A stretch of DNA of 6,814 bases from contig JAITQV010000383.1 of the NCBI GenBank assembly GCA_031288765.1, positions 1-6,814 of the forward strand. Reading direction: 5' to 3'. Position 1 is the first letter of the stretch. Each line of letters starts with the position of its first letter. Below the pieces are notes generated by a model. That model saw only the letters and a list, made by a program, of their open reading frames with translations. It was not told the DNA's origin and searched no databases. Source of the DNA: Planctomycetaceae bacterium. Its GTDB lineage: Bacteria; Planctomycetota; Planctomycetia; Pirellulales; Thermoguttaceae. Made by a program: the position numbers and the translations under genes. Positions 5,084-6,814 of this stretch are shown one piece after another.

Positions 5084-6331
5084 ATGGAAAATTTTGTGAG
5101 ATGTTTGATTGTGTTTTTGGGGAATTTTTTTGAGAAAATTCCAATGTTAAAATGGAAAAGCCTGGTAAACCAGGGGGGGGGGGCAGGATTAGGTAGAGAG
5201 TTAAGAACGGAAAACAAAACGTCTTGGTTTTCCCAACTCTTCTCCACTAAACACTCAACTCTTTCCCGTTCTTCACTGTTCGGCTTTACGTTGGTCGAAC
5301 TTCTTGTGGTCATTGCAATTATCGGCGTGTTAATTGCGTTGTTGTTGCCGGCGGTTCAGGCGGCGCGTGAGGCGGCAAGACGGATGTCGTGTACCAACCA
5401 TCTCAAACAACTTGGAATCGGTGTACAAAATTTCCACGACACAAATAATGCTTTGCCGCCAAGTCAAACCAGCAATTACGCGCGTTCAACTTTCTCGGAG
5501 ATTTTCCCATACTTGGAGCAAAATAGTCTCCATGCGATCATGTCGGATCATAAAGGTAATGGCGGCTTCCTGGACAAAACATGGTGGAATGATTTGTCCA
5601 GCCCGGCTGCAGAAGATGCTGATCATTTGAACGAAGAGCAACGTAAAGGTTTTGGCTCTGTTCCCATAATGAAATGTCCGTCACGACGCAACGGTGTTCA
5701 GATCACGGATAAAGATGCCGGAGGAGATAGTCCGTCCGCCACAAATCCAAATGATCCGTGGAATAGTAGTGCACCGGGACCGTTGGGCGATTACGCTACC
5801 GTGTTTTATTCCGATTCTACCACGATAAATTGGTGGGACTCCAATTACGACACGAATGGCGTTGATCATCGGGGACCTTTTCGGGTGTGTACTTCCGTTA
5901 GCGGTATTAGTTGGTGGGTTCCTCGTGATTCCTTCGCCTGGATTACAGACGGAGTGAGTAATCAGTTTTTCATCGGTGAAAAGCATATTCCTAAAAATAA
6001 AATCGGAAAATGTCCCACAAATGATGTTGTCGATTTCGGTGATGATTGTTCTTATTTAACCGGCGGATATTTTCGTTCAATTGCATCAACACGAACCGTG
6101 TTTGTTGTTCGTGACGGTACTCCGGTTGATGTTCCTTTATGGGGAGCAGATTATGAACATGATCACGAAGGCGCTATTCAATGGTATGGTTTCGGCGGAC
6201 CGCATCCGGGAATTTGTAATTTCGTAATGGGGGACGGCTCCGTTCATGCTATTGCCATTACAACTCCTGTTACCATACTAAAACGCCTCGCCTGTGTCAA
6301 CGACGGAGAAGTGGTCGCAATTCCACACTAA
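5084..6331 (+). CDS. DUF1559 prepilin-like protein with G-tract in its leader
   Basis: A 415-residue protein. The type IV prepilin signature is internal: G67 then F68-T69-L70-V71-E72 with the glutamate at +5, followed by the hydrophobic helix LLVVIAIIGVLIALLLPAVQ and AAREAARRMSCTNHLKQLG (residues about 73-110). The C-terminus carries the DUF1559 closing motifs GGPHPG (371-376), MGDGSVHAI (382-390) and NDGEVV. Such proteins are expected to be cut by a prepilin peptidase after G67, with the mature protein anchored by its N-terminal helix in the cytoplasmic membrane or assembled as a pseudopilin; the actual role in Planctomycetes is unsettled. The leader is unusually long, contains a hydrophobic patch (FVRCLIVFLGNFF) and is interrupted by an 11-G run (residues 30-34). 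No in-frame ATG, GTG or TTG exists between this run and the motif, so translation must pass through it. The gene is alone on its strand, with hairpin repeats on both sides and no clear terminator. Confidence 0.92.
   Translation: MENFVRCLIVFLGNFFEKIPMLKWKSLVNQGGGAGLGRELRTENKTSWFSQLFSTKHSTLSRSSLFGFTLVELLVVIAIIGVLIALLLPAVQAAREAARRMSCTNHLKQLGIGVQNFHDTNNALPPSQTSNYARSTFSEIFPYLEQNSLHAIMSDHKGNGGFLDKTWWNDLSSPAAEDADHLNEEQRKGFGSVPIMKCPSRRNGVQITDKDAGGDSPSATNPNDPWNSSAPGPLGDYATVFYSDSTTINWWDSNYDTNGVDHRGPFRVCTSVSGISWWVPRDSFAWITDGVSNQFFIGEKHIPKNKIGKCPTNDVVDFGDDCSYLTGGYFRSIASTRTVFVVRDGTPVDVPLWGADYEHDHEGAIQWYGFGGPHPGICNFVMGDGSVHAIAITTPVTILKRLACVNDGEVVAIPH
5173..5183 (+). repeat. G11 homopolymer inside the DUF1559 coding leader
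   Basis: Eleven consecutive G residues encode the end of Q30, three glycines and the start of A34. In the present length the frame is open. With ten G the frame reads CAG GAT TAG and stops three codons later; with twelve it reads GGC AGG ATT AGG TAG and also stops. Poly-G runs of this length are prone to slipped-strand mispairing and are the hallmark of phase-variable genes in other bacteria. An assembly or sequencing error in run length is possible, but the open frame fits eleven. Confidence 0.9.
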
Positions 6332-6348
6332 ATTTTTCGTCCTATTCC

Positions 6349-6486
6349 GCCGGTTTGATGTTTTCCGGCAGGTGACCGCAGGTGAAAGCCGTGGGTGAAA
6401 AACCTTCGGCAAACGGTTGCCTGCCTAACAATTAACAATTTAGAAGGTAGGCGGCAATGTAGGAGCGAAAAACTCTTCGCCCCTAC
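6349..6486. repeat. Second cluster of hairpin repeats downstream of the DUF1559 gene
   Basis: Overlapping inverted repeats fill this stretch: GCCGG (6349-6353) with CCGGC (6365-6369); GGCAGGTGACCG (6367-6378) with CGGTTGCCTGCC (6414-6425, two mismatches, one a wobble); GCCG (6388-6391) with CGGC (6407-6410) around GGGTGAAAAACC; and GTAGGAGCGAA (6459-6469) with TTCGCCCCTAC (6476-6486, one mismatch). TTGCCTGCC (6417-6425) can alternatively pair with GGTAGGCGGCAA near 6446-6457. The GTAGGNGCGAA...TTCGCCCCTAC type is a familiar dispersed bacterial repeat. The cluster may also serve as the transcript end for the DUF1559 gene, but no T-tailed stem is seen. Confidence 0.6.
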
Positions 6487-6517
6487 CACTTGCACTAATA
6501 ATTCCGCTTGCGTCTCC

Positions 6518-6552
6518 ACTATTAACTATTCACTATCAACTAATAACTAATC
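6518..6552. repeat. Five-unit heptamer array
   Basis: Five contiguous 7-bp units: ACTATTA, ACTATTC, ACTATCA, ACTAATA and ACTAATC. It is a simple-sequence array in non-coding DNA, between the hairpin cluster and the 21-bp palindromic array. It is likely slippage-generated; no function is evident. Confidence 0.8.
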
Positions 6553-6610
6553 TGTTACCTACCTTTTCTTTACAAAACCACAAAAAATGAACCATGAACC
6601 CCCAAAATTT

Positions 6611-6741
6611 CAAAAAATGTCATACGACAATTACCAATTGTCACACGACAATCATCGGTTGTCGCACGACAATCGCCGGTTGTCACACGACAATTGCCAG
6701 TTGTCATACGACAATTGCCGATTGTCGCACGACATTTTTTG
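6611..6741. repeat. Six-unit 21-bp palindromic array bracketed by an inverted repeat
   Basis: The 12-mer TGTC-RY-ACGACA occurs at 6618, 6639, 6660, 6681, 6702 and 6723, exactly 21 bp apart. Cores alternate ATAC, ACAC, GCAC, ACAC, ATAC, GCAC in the middle four bases. The five 9-nt linkers differ (ATTACCAAT, ATCATCGGT, ATCGCCGGT, ATTGCCAGT, ATTGCCGAT), yet each allows a 7-bp stem GACAAYY-NNN-RRTTGTC, with T-A, C-G and T-G pairs at the inner positions. The array is framed by CAAAAAATGTC (6611-6621) and GACATTTTTTG (6731-6741), a perfect 11-bp inverted repeat. There is no gene in it. It could be a helically phased array of protein sites, or a string of hairpins in a plus-strand RNA. Confidence 0.9.
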
Positions 6742-6814
6742 CATTTTGCACGTCCAAATGTTCAAAAAAGATACAAATTCGACCAAAATTGCCGCAAAAG
6801 AAAACAATTCGGTC
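6742..6814. other. Window end, no feature seen
   Basis: This AT-rich sequence follows the 21-bp array. I see no gene, terminator or further repeat unit before the window stops. Confidence 0.5.

Larger units (their letters stand above)
4963..5149 (+). repeat. Degenerate tandem duplication of the DUF1559 gene start
   Basis: Two successive segments share the same order of elements: a Shine-Dalgarno sequence, TTACAATGG, a GAATTTGTGA or AATTTTGTGA block, a T-rich stretch, and AAAATTCAATGTTAA or AAAATTCCAATGTTAA. The first spans about 4963-5057 and the second about 5071-5149, with start codons at 4977 and 5084. The two encoded peptides align in frame (FL-x-N-xxx-KI). The first copy lacks one C in the last block, which brings a TAA into frame at 5055-5057. 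It looks like a leftover gene start of a related DUF1559 paralog or a local duplication. Confidence 0.55.

Noticed and set aside
4806..5313. Two minus-strand frames of 81 codons
   Set aside because: One runs through the hairpin repeats and the other is antisense to the DUF1559 start and the G-run. Neither has a recognisable product.
6328..6519. 63-codon minus-strand frame after the DUF1559 gene
   Set aside because: It is made almost wholly of the hairpin repeat cluster, and no family is recognised.
1..6814. tRNA or rRNA genes
   Set aside because: I looked for the conserved T-arm (GGTTCRANYCC) and for rRNA-like stretches on both strands and found none.

Overview
The window looks like a piece of a planctomycete chromosome. 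The evidence is a prepilin-like protein of the DUF1559 type (motif FTLVELLVVIAIIG, then the VQAAREAARR region and a C-terminal DGSV motif), a family massively expanded in Planctomycetes, and a secreted protein that resembles the planctomycete DUF1598 family. Base composition is moderate to AT-rich, with very AT-rich intergenic DNA, which is low for the phylum. A host-associated or otherwise reduced-GC lineage is possible, but this is inference only.

Layout. Positions 1-840 hold no convincing gene. They contain a nine-unit tandem array of 41-42 bp units with palindromic centres (about 199-573), a long imperfect inverted repeat (584-755) and a strong symmetrical terminator (796-840). Four minus-strand genes follow, read right to left: a sugar phosphate isomerase/epimerase-like TIM barrel (4118-3267), a small polyhydroxyalkanoic-acid-system-family protein (3237-2932), a stand-alone CheY-like receiver (2855-2496) and the exported DUF1598-like protein (2278-863). 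The first two are 29 bp apart and probably cotranscribed; the terminator lies 22 bp past the last one. Positions 4119-4976 are non-coding: AT-rich DNA, an 18-bp perfect palindrome, then a run of short GC-rich hairpins of REP-like type. A 26-codon leader ORF (4977-5057) precedes the plus-strand DUF1559 gene (5084-6331). After that gene come a second cluster of hairpin repeats, a 7-bp microsatellite-like array, and a six-unit 21-bp palindromic array (6618-6734) bracketed by an 11-bp inverted repeat.

How the parts relate. The four minus-strand genes do not form an obvious pathway; the cluster mixes carbon metabolism, a granule-type small protein, phosphorelay signalling and an exported protein. 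The DUF1559 gene stands alone inside repeat-rich DNA. Its most striking feature is a run of eleven G residues in the coding leader, between the start codon with its strong Shine-Dalgarno sequence and the prepilin motif. Loss or gain of one G stops translation within a few codons, and no ATG, GTG or TTG start lies downstream before the motif, so the gene is built like a phase-variable contingency locus. The DNA just upstream looks like a decayed second copy of the same gene start.

The other notable signals are the two palindromic arrays. In the 42-bp array the palindrome is replaced by unrelated palindromes at the same place in the repeat. In the 21-bp array the linkers vary but stay able to pair, including G-T pairs that would suit RNA from the plus strand.
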